DNA of 34,771 nt, from assembly GCA_015069185.1 (NCBI GenBank), contig SVJB01000019.1, positions 1 to 34,771 on the forward strand, read 5' to 3'. The first letter of the stretch is position 1. Each line of letters starts with the position of its first letter. The notes beneath the pieces are model-generated. The model searched no databases, had not been told where the DNA came from, and saw nothing but the letters and a program-made list of their open reading frames with translations. Below, piece after piece: positions 1 to 7,526 of this stretch. The DNA comes from Oscillospiraceae bacterium (GTDB taxonomy: Bacteria; Bacillota; Clostridia; UBA1212; UBA1255). Made by a program: the position numbers and the translations under genes.

Positions 1-60
1 TCAAAAGAAATCCTCGCAAGACGAGGACTCCAAAGTTGTACAGATTATTATTTGAATTGA
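1..60 (+). CDS. C-terminal end of a group II intron-encoded reverse transcriptase/maturase (partial)
   Basis: Reading frame 1 is open from the first base to TGA at 58-60 and gives a short basic tail (SKEILARRGL..., ending DYYLN). It stops directly in front of a group II intron domain V, which is where an intron-encoded protein in domain IV would end. Only 19 residues are visible and no catalytic motif is inside the window, so the assignment rests mainly on position. It could also be chance open frame within intron domain IV. Confidence 0.45.
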   Translation, partial: SKEILARRGLQSCTDYYLN

Positions 61-125
61 ACCGCCCGGTGCCGAACGGCATGCCCGGTGGTGTGAGAGG
101 AGGGAAAAATCCCTCCTACTCGATT
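1..125 (+). mobile_element. 3' end of a group II intron (domains V and VI)
   Basis: Bases 61-92 fold as a domain V hairpin: ACCGCC pairs with GGUGGU (one G-U), then a C/C mismatch, GG/CC, a two-base bulge (UG, 82-83) and a UGCC/GGCA stem capped by GAAC. The lower stem contains a CGC catalytic-triad candidate. Bases 95-121 fold as domain VI: GAG (95-97) and AGGAGGGA (98-105) pair with UCCCUCCU (110-117) and CUC (119-121), leaving A118 bulged as the expected branch-point adenosine. The intron 3' end should lie a few bases further, at about 124-125 (sequence CTCGATT). A TCCTCG/CGAGGA hairpin at about 11-27 may belong to domain IV. The rest of the intron lies upstream of the window. Confidence 0.8.
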
Positions 126-217
126 ATGTAAAGGCACAAAATAATTTTCTGTACATATATTACATAATGTCGTAAAATATAAAAGCATCAATTAAATAAC
201 ATAAGAAAAGGAATTAT

Positions 218-976
218 ATGAAGCTTGTATTATTAACAGCCCTGGGCGTTGGCGGCGCTACCATAATAGGCGCACTGATAGGATTTATATTTAAAAAGAT
301 CAGTCATAAATTCAGCGATGTTGTTTTATCTTTTGCAGCCGGCGTTATGTTAGCTGCAGCTGTTATAGGTCTTATTATACCGTCTCTTGAGAATGGCAAT
401 AAATTTTCACTGCTTATTTGTATTGCCGGTGTATTTTGCGGTGCTGTATGTATAAATGTTGCTGACAAGGTTGTACCGCATCTTCATAAACTTGCAGGTA
501 AGGATGAGGAATCTCACCCGGAGAAAACGCAGCGACTTAACAAAGTGTTGCTGTTCGTATTCGCTATTGCCATCCATAATTTGCCTGAAGGCATTGCTGC
601 CGGTGTTAGCTTCGGTACAGGCAATGATACAGAAGCTTTAATCGTAGCAGGCGGTATCGCGCTTCAAAATATTCCTGAAGGAATGGTTATAATAGGACCA
701 ATGTTAGCTGCAGGAATGAGTCATAAAAGGACACTTGTAATTGCATCGCTTACAGGTATTATTGAAATAATAGGAACATTGCTAGGATACTTTGCAGTAA
801 GTATTTCTTCAGCAATTTTGCCATTTGCTCTTGCATTTGCAGGGGGAACTATGTTATATGTAATAAGTGACGAGATGATACCGGAGACTCATGCTCACGG
901 AAGTGAACGTGGTGCTACGTATTCTCTGCTGATAGGCTTCTGCCTGATGCTTGCTGTAGATTTCTTGTTGGGATAG
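218..976 (+). CDS. ZIP-family divalent metal transporter
   Basis: An integral membrane protein of 252 residues that would import zinc or other divalent cations. It has about eight hydrophobic segments, and the two hallmark ZIP motifs are visible: HNLPEG near residue 121 (transmembrane segment IV) and QNIPEG near residue 150 (segment V), whose His, Asn and Glu residues form the metal site in the family. A hydrophilic stretch around residues 95-107, with a histidine, matches the cytoplasmic loop between segments III and IV. Length fits bacterial ZupT/GufA-type members. An AAAAGGA ribosome binding site at 206-212 supports this start. The gene follows the intron end by about 90 bases, and the downstream nucleotidase begins 18 bases after its stop, so the two probably share a transcript. 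Substrate preference cannot be read from sequence alone. Confidence 0.9.
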   Translation: MKLVLLTALGVGGATIIGALIGFIFKKISHKFSDVVLSFAAGVMLAAAVIGLIIPSLENGNKFSLLICIAGVFCGAVCINVADKVVPHLHKLAGKDEESHPEKTQRLNKVLLFVFAIAIHNLPEGIAAGVSFGTGNDTEALIVAGGIALQNIPEGMVIIGPMLAAGMSHKRTLVIASLTGIIEIIGTLLGYFAVSISSAILPFALAFAGGTMLYVISDEMIPETHAHGSERGATYSLLIGFCLMLAVDFLLG

Positions 977-994
977 ATTTAAGGAGATATGTCA

Positions 995-1591
995 ATGAAT
1001 ATTGGAATAGATGTAGATGGTGTTTTGACAGACATGCAAACATACTGCTGTATGAAAGGGGAGGAATTATTAGGACGTCCTCCTGTTGACAGAGCAGCAA
1101 AGAAAGTAGAGAACATGTTCAAGATTACAAAGTTTGAGAAGCTTCGCTATGGTGGCACGCTTTTCTTTAATTATTGCAAGAAATGTCCTCCTCGTGAAAA
1201 GGCGGCAGAGATTTTCACCAAGCTTAAAGAAAAAGGCCATAATCTTCATATAATTACAGCCAGACGATTTATAACAAGAAAAAATCCAATGGGTGTTCAC
1301 TGCAGAAGAGTACTTAAGAATTGGTTTGAGAAGCACGGATTTACTTTTGATGGCATGCATCTTTGCTCGTGGAAGGATATTCAGCTTGAGAAGTATCAGG
1401 GATGTCTTAAATCAAATGTTAAGATTATGATAGAAGATAATGTAGATACTGCGAAGTATCTTGCTCAAAGAGGTATCAAAGTGTTATTGTTTGATACTCT
1501 GTATAATCGGGAACTAGTAGCGGAAAATGTTGTGAGAGTAACGAGCTGGCAAGAGATATATAATAAGATAGCGGAACAGGAGAAGATGTGA
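995..1591 (+). CDS. HAD-superfamily 5' nucleotidase-like hydrolase
   Basis: A cytosolic phosphohydrolase of about 198 residues resembling the NT5C/YqfW-type deoxynucleotidases. Motif I (IDVDGVLTD) lies at the N-terminus, with the two Asp residues that act as nucleophile and acid/base in the family. IITARR is the motif II Thr region, the Lys ahead of the C-terminal motif is plausible, and MIEDN near residue 150 is the metal-binding acidic motif. AAGGAG at 981-986 is two bases from the ATG at 989 but eight bases from the ATG at 995, so 995 is the better start; the longer form would add Met-Ser. The gene is 18 bases downstream of the ZIP transporter gene, suggesting cotranscription. The true substrate, nucleotide or other phosphoester, is unknown. 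Confidence 0.8.
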   Translation: MNIGIDVDGVLTDMQTYCCMKGEELLGRPPVDRAAKKVENMFKITKFEKLRYGGTLFFNYCKKCPPREKAAEIFTKLKEKGHNLHIITARRFITRKNPMGVHCRRVLKNWFEKHGFTFDGMHLCSWKDIQLEKYQGCLKSNVKIMIEDNVDTAKYLAQRGIKVLLFDTLYNRELVAENVVRVTSWQEIYNKIAEQEKM

Positions 1592-1624
1592 AGGATGGCA
1601 GGGATGCGGTTGTGGATATGACAT

Positions 1625-4600
1625 ATGGAAGTTGAAAAAAGCATTAACAAGAAGAATAAAATGGCGATTAACCAGAAATTATATGACGAGCTATATGATC
1701 TTAGACAAAAAATAAAGGATCATGAGAGATGGACACATGGCAGAGCTCCGACTGTATGTTCAGATAAGGCTTTATATGAAATAACGGAGCTTTGCCCTAA
1801 GAAGTTGAGCGATTTCGAAGGTGTATCTGGTATAGGCAAAGCGTTTATCGAAAACTATGGCAAAGCATTTTTGACTGTTATTTTAAAGTACACAGAGGTT
1901 CAAACGGAAAAGAAGATTGATATAACTTCTTCTGCTGCAGAGACTCTCAAAGAGTTAGAGAAAAAACTTGTGAGCATAAATAGAAGGAATCGCTTGCTTT
2001 ATATGCCCAAAGCTGTCAATAAGTACGCATATGATTTATTTGATGATGGTAAAAATCATTTGTTTGACTTGATATATGGAAAAACATTAACACTTACGCT
2101 GGCAAACATAAGTGGAACAACTGAAAGCGACGCAAGAAAAGAATTTTCTAAATTTAAGCGTTTGTCTCAGCTTTTAAGAGAAGTAAATAAGGAGTTGAGA
2201 GATAAAGGTCAAAATGATTTATATATTGGTTATCCATTTGTTATTGGTCGGATTCCGGGTGAAAACTTTGATTTAAGAGCGCCTTTGGCTCTTTTCCCTG
2301 TAACAGCTGAAAAAACAGCGACTAGTATAAAAGTCTCTATGGACGAATCAAGAGATATTGTATATAATACAACTCTACTTCTAGCACATTTCAAATTTAA
2401 TAATGTTAATAAACCATTGCCAAGCGATGTTATTGAAAAAGTAAGTGAAACATCTTTTTTTGATTCTTTAATCAAATTTTATGCCGAAAATGAATTTTAC
2501 ATAGCAGATAACAATGATAAACTTGTTAAATTTCGAGAATATAAATTCGACGAATTTCCTCATTATAAAAGCGGGGAACTTCATTTAGAAAAATGTGCTG
2601 TACTTGGCAAATTCCCAATTTGTTCTAGCTCTATTCAAAAAGATTTCGATGATATTTTAAAAAACAACGAGATTAATTCTTTATTAAATAATCTTTTAGC
2701 AAATATTGATGAGATTGATTATTATTCAGATTCTTTTAACGGAGAAGAAGATATAGAAACAGAAGACAAAAAGTTAGAAATTTCTGAAAAGAATCTCGTT
2801 TACATTAATGAATTAAACAGTTCTCAAGAGGTAGTATTATCCGCAATAGAGAACTGTGACGAGCTTGTTGTTCAAGGCCCTCCTGGTACTGGCAAATCAC
2901 AAGTAATAACAAGCTTGATTTCTGAATTTGTTAGTAATGGAAAAACGGTCTTAATGGTTTCCGAAAAGAAGACAGCCCTTGACGTGGTATATTCTCGATT
3001 GGGCACTCTTTCGCAATATGCCTTATTGATTGATGATGTTGGAAACAAGGACGAGTTTTATCAACAATTATCCAAAATGGTATATTTGGGAGAAAACCAC
3101 GAAGGGACAGTTGATTTAGGTTTGATTTCTGAACAAATAGATTCTCTTGTTGAAAGATTAGAAACCATTGCCAATGAGCTATATGCGCCAAGCGAATTTG
3201 GTGTTGAACCCTATAAACTATACATCCAAAATAAAAGATACGATTTATCTGTTGCCGAAGAGATAAGTAGAGTTCAAACTATAATTAAGCAAAGAAACGA
3301 AAAATTGTTGGACATAAAGTATTCTGAATTAGAATTGATACACAAACTTTTTACCGACGAAACGCTTTGTTCTAACTTAGACAAATATATTGAAATCGTA
3401 GAACAGTATCCATGGATGTCATTAATTCGTGGTAATCTTAGCGTGTTTGAAATTATGAGTTTTGGAGAAAGACTTAATAAAATTCACCAGTCGATAAATG
3501 AATGGAAAACGAAAAACCCATTTTTGCGACTGCTTACTAAGAGGAGTCTAAAACAGGAAATAATACAAGAGCTATCTGAATATTTCACTGTTTCTGCAAA
3601 AGAGATTGTCAAGCTTACGCTTAATAAAATTGCTCTTATTATTGATAGTATAAACTATTATATTACATATCAAGAGTTAAAGCCTTTGTATGATAGACTA
3701 ACAGAACAAGAAAAAACATATATTCATTCGCTGTGCAATACTAAAAAACATATAGAAGGAAGCTACATCGAAATAAATGATGAGCTACATAACGAATTAA
3801 TATATGAACATATTGCGTCTTTCGAGGCAAAAAATCGTTTTCTTTTCCAGGACATAGACAACTTTGATACAATTATTCGTTCTTTAAGTGAGGCTATTAG
3901 CAGGAAACAAACGTTATCTCGTCAACGCTTGGAATTATTATTGTCAGAAGGCTTGTATAACATAACAATATCCAAACGGCATGGCGAAATTCTTCGAGCT
4001 ATAGAAAGCAAGAGGAAGTGGAGTGTAAATAAATTTATTAAAAAGTTTGATTTCGAATTATTTAAGAGTGTCAAGATTTGGTTGTTGACGCCGGAGGTTG
4101 TTTCTGAAATCATACCGTTACAAACAGGAATTTTTGATTTGGTTGTTTTTGATGAGGCTTCTCAAATGTATGTAGAGAAGGGTATACCTTCTATTTTAAG
4201 AGCTAAAAAGGTAATCGTCGCTGGCGATCATAAACAACTTCGTCCTTCTAATTTAGGAACAGGAAGGCTTGAAGTGGATTTTGATGAGCTTCCGGAAGAT
4301 ACAGAGTTGACAGCGGCTCTTGAAGAAGAGAGCCTACTCGATTTAGCTCGCTTTAAATATAAGGATGTTCTTTTAAACTTCCACTATCGTTCTAAGTACG
4401 AGGAACTCATTGCTTTTTCTAATCACGCTTTTTATAAAGGAAGATTATATGTTTCTCCTAATGCTATACCACCTTCAGCACCGCCTATAGAAGTTCATAA
4501 AATGGAAAATGCTATGTGGAGAGATAGAACAAATATCGAAGAAGCAAAGTATATAGTGGATATGTTAAAACAGTTTTTTGATGAAAGAAAAGAAGAAGAA

Positions 4601-5407
4601 ACGGTAGGTGTTATTACTTTTAACAGTAGCCAAAGAGATTTGATAGACGATCTTATTGACGAGGAATGTGCGAAAAATCCACATTTTGCGGCTGCAATAC
4701 GAACAGAATTATTAAGAAAAAAAGACGGAGAAGATATTGGGTTATTTGTTAAAAATATTGAAAGTGTGCAAGGAGATGAGAGAGATGTAATTATTTTTTC
4801 CATCGGATATGCCAAAAATGAAAGTGGTCGTCTGATTCGTAATTTTGGATGGCTAAATCAAAAGGGCGGAGAGAATAGACTCAATGTTGCAATAAGCCGA
4901 GCAAAAAAGAAGGTACATGTTGTAACATCGTTTGATCCATCAGAACTGCAGGTTGAGGACACGAAAAACGATGGACCTCGTATATTAAAAAAATACCTTG
5001 AATACGCCTTTGCTGTTAGTTCCGGCGATAGAGAGGCAGCCAAGCAGATTTTGTATTCGTTTGGTGATGAAAATAATCCTGAAAAGAACATTTCGTTTGA
5101 TAGCGATTTTGAAAATCAAGTTTTCGATGCGTTGAAAGACCGCGGATATGAAGTGGATACTCAAATTGGAATCGGTGGATACAGCATTGATCTTGCTATC
5201 AAAAGAGATGGTAAATATATTCTTGGTATCGAATGCGACGGTAAACTGTATCATAGCTCAAAATCTGCAAGAGAACGTGATTATCATAGACAAAAATATC
5301 TTGAGTCTCGAGGTTGGAGAATCCATCGAATATGGAGTACAAATTGGTGGAAAAATCCTCAGCAGGAAATTAATAAGATAGAAGTGATTGTTAAATCGTT
5401 GAAATAA
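1625..5407 (+). CDS. HRDC / DUF4011-type superfamily 1 helicase with C-terminal Vsr-like nuclease domain
   Basis: A 1260-residue predicted nucleic-acid helicase-nuclease. Residues about 18-90 look like an HRDC domain (LYDELYDLRQ ... GVSGIGKAFIENYG). Residues about 105-390 match the style of DUF4011 proteins (INRRNRLLY). Helicase core motifs follow: Walker A GPPGTGKS (418-425), Walker B VVFDEAS (about 840-846), VAGDHKQLRPS (about 865), NFHYRSKYEE (about 918), ESVQGDERDVI (about 1046) and NVAISRAKK (about 1087). Residues about 1158-1255 form a Vsr/DUF559-type (MTES_1575-like) endonuclease fold, with FEN, SIDLAI and GIECDG carrying candidate acidic catalytic residues. TGA at 1619-1621 limits the frame; the 1625 start has no clear ribosome binding site, and ATG 1661 is an alternative. 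Related helicase-nuclease fusions occur in phage-defence contexts, but defence is only an inference here. The gene looks more AT-rich than its left neighbours. Confidence 0.85.
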   Translation: MEVEKSINKKNKMAINQKLYDELYDLRQKIKDHERWTHGRAPTVCSDKALYEITELCPKKLSDFEGVSGIGKAFIENYGKAFLTVILKYTEVQTEKKIDITSSAAETLKELEKKLVSINRRNRLLYMPKAVNKYAYDLFDDGKNHLFDLIYGKTLTLTLANISGTTESDARKEFSKFKRLSQLLREVNKELRDKGQNDLYIGYPFVIGRIPGENFDLRAPLALFPVTAEKTATSIKVSMDESRDIVYNTTLLLAHFKFNNVNKPLPSDVIEKVSETSFFDSLIKFYAENEFYIADNNDKLVKFREYKFDEFPHYKSGELHLEKCAVLGKFPICSSSIQKDFDDILKNNEINSLLNNLLANIDEIDYYSDSFNGEEDIETEDKKLEISEKNLVYINELNSSQEVVLSAIENCDELVVQGPPGTGKSQVITSLISEFVSNGKTVLMVSEKKTALDVVYSRLGTLSQYALLIDDVGNKDEFYQQLSKMVYLGENHEGTVDLGLISEQIDSLVERLETIANELYAPSEFGVEPYKLYIQNKRYDLSVAEEISRVQTIIKQRNEKLLDIKYSELELIHKLFTDETLCSNLDKYIEIVEQYPWMSLIRGNLSVFEIMSFGERLNKIHQSINEWKTKNPFLRLLTKRSLKQEIIQELSEYFTVSAKEIVKLTLNKIALIIDSINYYITYQELKPLYDRLTEQEKTYIHSLCNTKKHIEGSYIEINDELHNELIYEHIASFEAKNRFLFQDIDNFDTIIRSLSEAISRKQTLSRQRLELLLSEGLYNITISKRHGEILRAIESKRKWSVNKFIKKFDFELFKSVKIWLLTPEVVSEIIPLQTGIFDLVVFDEASQMYVEKGIPSILRAKKVIVAGDHKQLRPSNLGTGRLEVDFDELPEDTELTAALEEESLLDLARFKYKDVLLNFHYRSKYEELIAFSNHAFYKGRLYVSPNAIPPSAPPIEVHKMENAMWRDRTNIEEAKYIVDMLKQFFDERKEEETVGVITFNSSQRDLIDDLIDEECAKNPHFAAAIRTELLRKKDGEDIGLFVKNIESVQGDERDVIIFSIGYAKNESGRLIRNFGWLNQKGGENRLNVAISRAKKKVHVVTSFDPSELQVEDTKNDGPRILKKYLEYAFAVSSGDREAAKQILYSFGDENNPEKNISFDSDFENQVFDALKDRGYEVDTQIGIGGYSIDLAIKRDGKYILGIECDGKLYHSSKSARERDYHRQKYLESRGWRIHRIWSTNWWKNPQQEINKIEVIVKSLK

Positions 5408-5408
5408 A

Positions 5409-5604
5409 GCAATACTGCAAGGTTTACGACTAACAAAAGCAACTAAAAGCTACTCAAAATACGGAAAAGCTTTTGAAATTGAAGATGAGATTCAAAGCCA
5501 CATAGAAGTATTATAAGAAAAACGAAAAAGATCCATTGAATTTGTATCAGAAATATTCATACGGAATCTTATACGGACTAGAAAATTGGAAAGCAAGGGA
5601 TTAG
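5409..5604 (+). pseudogene. Frameshifted remnant of an unidentified gene
   Basis: Directly after the helicase stop, one frame (5409-5516) encodes a convincing protein-like stretch (ILQGLRLTKATKSYSKYGKA..., with EIEDEIQSHIEVL) ending at TAA 5514-5516. The next frame continues with equally protein-like sequence (KNEKDPLNLYQKYSYGILYG, then LENWKARD) up to TAG 5602-5604. Joining them needs a single one-base shift near 5500-5517. There is no start codon or ribosome binding site, so this looks like the 3' end of a decayed gene. I do not recognise the family. Confidence 0.4.
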
Positions 5605-5694
5605 AAAACAGTACTCGACAAACATAAAAAAAAAGTATAATAAAAGCAAGATAGATGCCCGGCAACGGTTGTTTCGAAAATTATGAGTTATAAA

Positions 5695-5728
5695 AAAATA
5701 ACCGCACCTTCGAACCGGCGGTTATTTT
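5695..5728. terminator. Bidirectional intrinsic terminator
   Basis: An 11-bp stem (AAAATAACCGC at 5695-5705 pairing with GCGGTTATTTT at 5718-5728) has a 12-base loop. T runs lie on the plus strand after it and, because of the A run at its left edge, on the minus strand as well. It can end the helicase-side transcript and the minus-strand toxin-antitoxin-like operon. Confidence 0.75.
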
Positions 5729-5764
5729 TTTGCGTAAAAATGTATATTCATTTATCTGTTAAAG

Positions 5765-5811
5765 AACACGACGCATTCGCAAGCTTTTGCAATTACGTCG
5801 TGTTGTTTTTT
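5765..5811 (+). terminator. Second hairpin with T tail
   Basis: A perfect 9-bp stem, AACACGACG (5765-5773) with CGTCGTGTT (5796-5804), is followed on the plus strand by G and six T (5806-5811). The T tail overlaps the stop codon of the minus-strand nucleotidyltransferase gene. Its 22-base loop is long, so it is less certain than the hairpin at 5695-5728. The two would act in series. Confidence 0.5.
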
Positions 5812-6529
5812 ATTGTTTGTCAAGCAAGTGGTCTAGAACATCTGCAAGATTATTTTCTGTTAGAACATCTGGATATTGATCCTCAAATGTAATCAGCGCA
5901 TCCTTAGCGGAAGCTTCTTCCTTTGCATAGGCCTCGTATAGGGCATCTATATCATCGTTAGACAGAATGCTTTGAATCATACCCTGTGCGTTTTGTGGCA
6001 GATTATCCCAACTATCGTACAGGTCCGTTACGGCCTTGTTGATTTGCTCAAATGTCATAGGTTCACCGCTATTGCGTTGTTCACGTAGAATGCCAACGAT
6101 ATCTGAAACATCGTGCTTATACTGCCGGTATGCCATAAGTTTCATTGCTATCAAATACTCACCTGTGATGGTGCGGACAGTCAAAACATTGGAAAATGTT
6201 CGATAATATTTCGAGTGATTGACTAGTCGTGGTGTGTAGGACTTGGTGTTCTTAAAATCCTCGTTGAGCCAACCGTTGGGCAGACCCAAAGAGTCTGTAA
6301 CATAGTTGATAGCATCCTTCATTGCAGAGGAGGCGTGGATCAAGGCATCTACATCATAGGTGGAATCCCGGAATCCATAGTTAATTAAAATAGATGCACC
6401 GCCGATCAATGTGATTTCTGCTGGAATTGACTTCCCGTTCAGCTTGCGGAATTGCTTCGCAAGCTCCTTAAGGTAAGTGTCTAGATTTTCTTTTGTAATA
6501 GGGGCTTCAGCAGACATTTCGCACATCAC
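5810..6529 (-). CDS. DUF6036/AbiEii-like nucleotidyltransferase, putative toxin
   Basis: A 239-residue protein with the start of a nucleotidyltransferase fold: a helix with IGGASILINYG (residues about 42-52), followed by TYDVDAL with Asp59 and Asp61 spaced as the D-x-D metal pair of DNA polymerase beta-type transferases. A later GEYLIAMKLMAYRQYKHDVSDI segment matches the ...LLAMKL...R.KD.-DI pattern common in AbiEii-like and DUF6036 proteins. It overlaps the upstream HTH gene by 23 bases, which implies translational coupling and joint regulation, as in AbiE-type (type IV) toxin-antitoxin pairs. Three in-frame ATG codons occur in the first five codons, so the exact start is uncertain. Toxicity and the target (for example tRNA) are inferred from family resemblance only. 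Confidence 0.7.
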   Translation of the reverse strand: MMCEMSAEAPITKENLDTYLKELAKQFRKLNGKSIPAEITLIGGASILINYGFRDSTYDVDALIHASSAMKDAINYVTDSLGLPNGWLNEDFKNTKSYTPRLVNHSKYYRTFSNVLTVRTITGEYLIAMKLMAYRQYKHDVSDIVGILREQRNSGEPMTFEQINKAVTDLYDSWDNLPQNAQGMIQSILSNDDIDALYEAYAKEEASAKDALITFEDQYPDVLTENNLADVLDHLLDKQ

Positions 6530-7094
6530 TTTCTACTATGTTAAATCGTAAAAATTCCGGGATAGCCATACGGATAATTTCTTTCTTTGGTTTATCTGAG
6601 TTCATCGCCTTACAAAGGATGGCTACGCTAGAGGGATATATCATTTTTTGCAACCTGCAGCTACGAAGATCATTATAATTTTTGCAGATTGGCACGTTAT
6701 TCTCTCTGGAAATATAATCTAACATAGCCAAGAGATACAAAGCTTCAGGATACCATTTTTTTTCATATAACTCACGGATTTGATTTGATTGGAGTAGTTG
6801 AATGATAAAGGGAATATCTCCTAAATCCTTGACTTGATGACAGACATTACTCTTGAATATATCAAACGAAGGACGCTTTCGGTCTTCATCCATACGTTGC
6901 ACAGCTGGAGCAATCAAACTCTCCATAGAAACATCCAGCACCTTTGCAATCCGAAAGATAGTTTCTGCAGAACATTTTTCAATTTTTGTCTTGCCGGTAC
7001 AAATATCCGAAATAGTAGCCTGGGGTACACCGCTTTCCTTCCACAGCCGGTATTTAGTAATCCTTTTTCTCTCTAATACTTCATTCAGAGACAT
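6507..7094 (-). CDS. XRE-type HTH protein, putative antitoxin and autorepressor
   Basis: A 195-residue protein with an N-terminal Cro/C1-type helix-turn-helix (residues about 3-60: KYRLWKESGVPQATISDICTG, then TIFRIAKVLDVSMESLI) and a C-terminal region of about 130 residues that I do not recognise. ATG at 7094 is chosen because AAAGGAGGG sits 6 bases upstream and the consensus promoter at 7117-7145 puts the transcript start just before it; a longer frame reaching 7157 would run back through that promoter. It is the first gene of the operon and overlaps the nucleotidyltransferase gene. The pairing suggests it neutralises the downstream protein and represses its own promoter. Both roles are inferences from context. 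Confidence 0.75.
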   Translation of the reverse strand: MSLNEVLERKRITKYRLWKESGVPQATISDICTGKTKIEKCSAETIFRIAKVLDVSMESLIAPAVQRMDEDRKRPSFDIFKSNVCHQVKDLGDIPFIIQLLQSNQIRELYEKKWYPEALYLLAMLDYISRENNVPICKNYNDLRSCRLQKMIYPSSVAILCKAMNSDKPKKEIIRMAIPEFLRFNIVESDVRNVC

Positions 7095-7116
7095 AACATT
7101 CCCTCCTTTTACTAAT

Positions 7117-7145
7117 ATTATATCGGCGCACCGAAGTATTGTCAA
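7117..7145 (-). promoter_or_regulatory. Consensus sigma-70 promoter of the HTH/nucleotidyltransferase operon, with dyad operator
   Basis: On the minus strand a perfect TTGACA (7140-7145) is separated by exactly 17 bases from a perfect TATAAT (7117-7122). The spacer holds a short inverted repeat, TCGG-CGCA-CCGA (7122-7133 in plus orientation), which touches the -10 box and is a likely operator for the HTH protein. The leader would be only about 15 bases, with the ribosome binding site at once. Confidence 0.85.
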
Positions 7146-7214
7146 TAGTATGCCCAAAACAGCTATATGCTATACAGAATCAAACACGAACCTCTCTCTT
7201 GTACAAAACCGCAT

Positions 7215-7238
7215 AAGCTCACATTAATTTGTGGGCTT
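7215..7238 (+). terminator. Possible terminator hairpin
   Basis: AAGCTCAC (7215-7222) pairs with GTGGGCTT (7231-7238), with one G-U pair, and is followed by ATTTTATT. No plus-strand gene ends just upstream, so it may be a relic or may insulate the surface-protein locus from antisense transcription of the divergent operon. Confidence 0.4.
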
Positions 7239-7244
7239 ATTTTA

Positions 7245-7274
7245 TTGCATACCGAAATCACACATACTTATATC
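7245..7274 (+). promoter_or_regulatory. Weak candidate promoter upstream of the small ORF
   Basis: TTGCAT (7245-7250), 18 bases, then TATATC (7269-7274). It is followed by an ATTCTTTT/AAAAGAAT hairpin (7283-7310) in the leader. Both boxes deviate from consensus, so confidence is low. Confidence 0.25.
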
Positions 7275-7348
7275 AGAACTGTATTCTTTTATTGGGGGAG
7301 AAAAAAGAATATTTGGTCTAACAAAACAATTTAAGGAGGAAAACAAAA

Positions 7349-7420
7349 ATGTACAATGCGGCTTTAGTAATGTTTGATAAACCTACACTTAGAAAACGGA
7401 AAAAGGAGATAAGAACTTGA
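7349..7420 (+). CDS. Possible 23-residue leader peptide or truncated gene start
   Basis: ATG at 7349 is preceded by a strong AAGGAGG (7333-7339) at good spacing. The frame runs 23 codons to TGA 7418-7420, beginning MYNAALVMF and ending in the basic stretch RKRKKEIRT. It lies in the 430-base gap before the giant LRR gene. The strong ribosome binding site is the main support. It may be a small protein, an upstream leader peptide, or the 5' stub of a lost gene. The -35 box of the next promoter overlaps its stop codon. Confidence 0.35.
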   Translation: MYNAALVMFDKPTLRKRKKEIRT

Positions 7421-7444
7421 CTTTTAGTTGCTGAGTGCTAAAAT
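7417..7444 (+). promoter_or_regulatory. Candidate promoter of the LRR-dockerin gene
   Basis: TTGACT (7417-7422), a 16-base spacer, then TAAAAT (7439-7444), giving a leader of about 75 bases before ATG 7527. This is the best plus-strand promoter in the gap between the divergent operon and the giant gene. Confidence 0.5.
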
Positions 7445-7526
7445 CACTGCGTATAATGGTAATTATTGCTACATAACGTAAATTATATCACAAACACTGT
7501 TAACGCAACCGAAAGAAGGTTATAAA

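Noticed and set aside
5625-5728. Possible small RNA starting from TATAAT near 5640 and ending at the terminator at 5728
   Set aside because: The -35 box (TCGACA) is off consensus at a 15-base spacing, and the span overlaps a decayed gene; too weak to annotate.
5683-5892. A 69-codon plus-strand ORF over the terminators
   Set aside because: It runs through two hairpins and the 3' end of the minus-strand nucleotidyltransferase gene, and its sequence has no domain-like character.
6853-7227. A 124-codon plus-strand ORF opposite the HTH gene
   Set aside because: It is antisense to a well-supported gene with its own promoter, and it lacks a ribosome binding site or recognisable motif.
7261-7348. 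Possible riboswitch in the leader before the small ORF
   Set aside because: Apart from one ATTCTTTT/AAAAGAAT hairpin, no conserved aptamer core was recognised.
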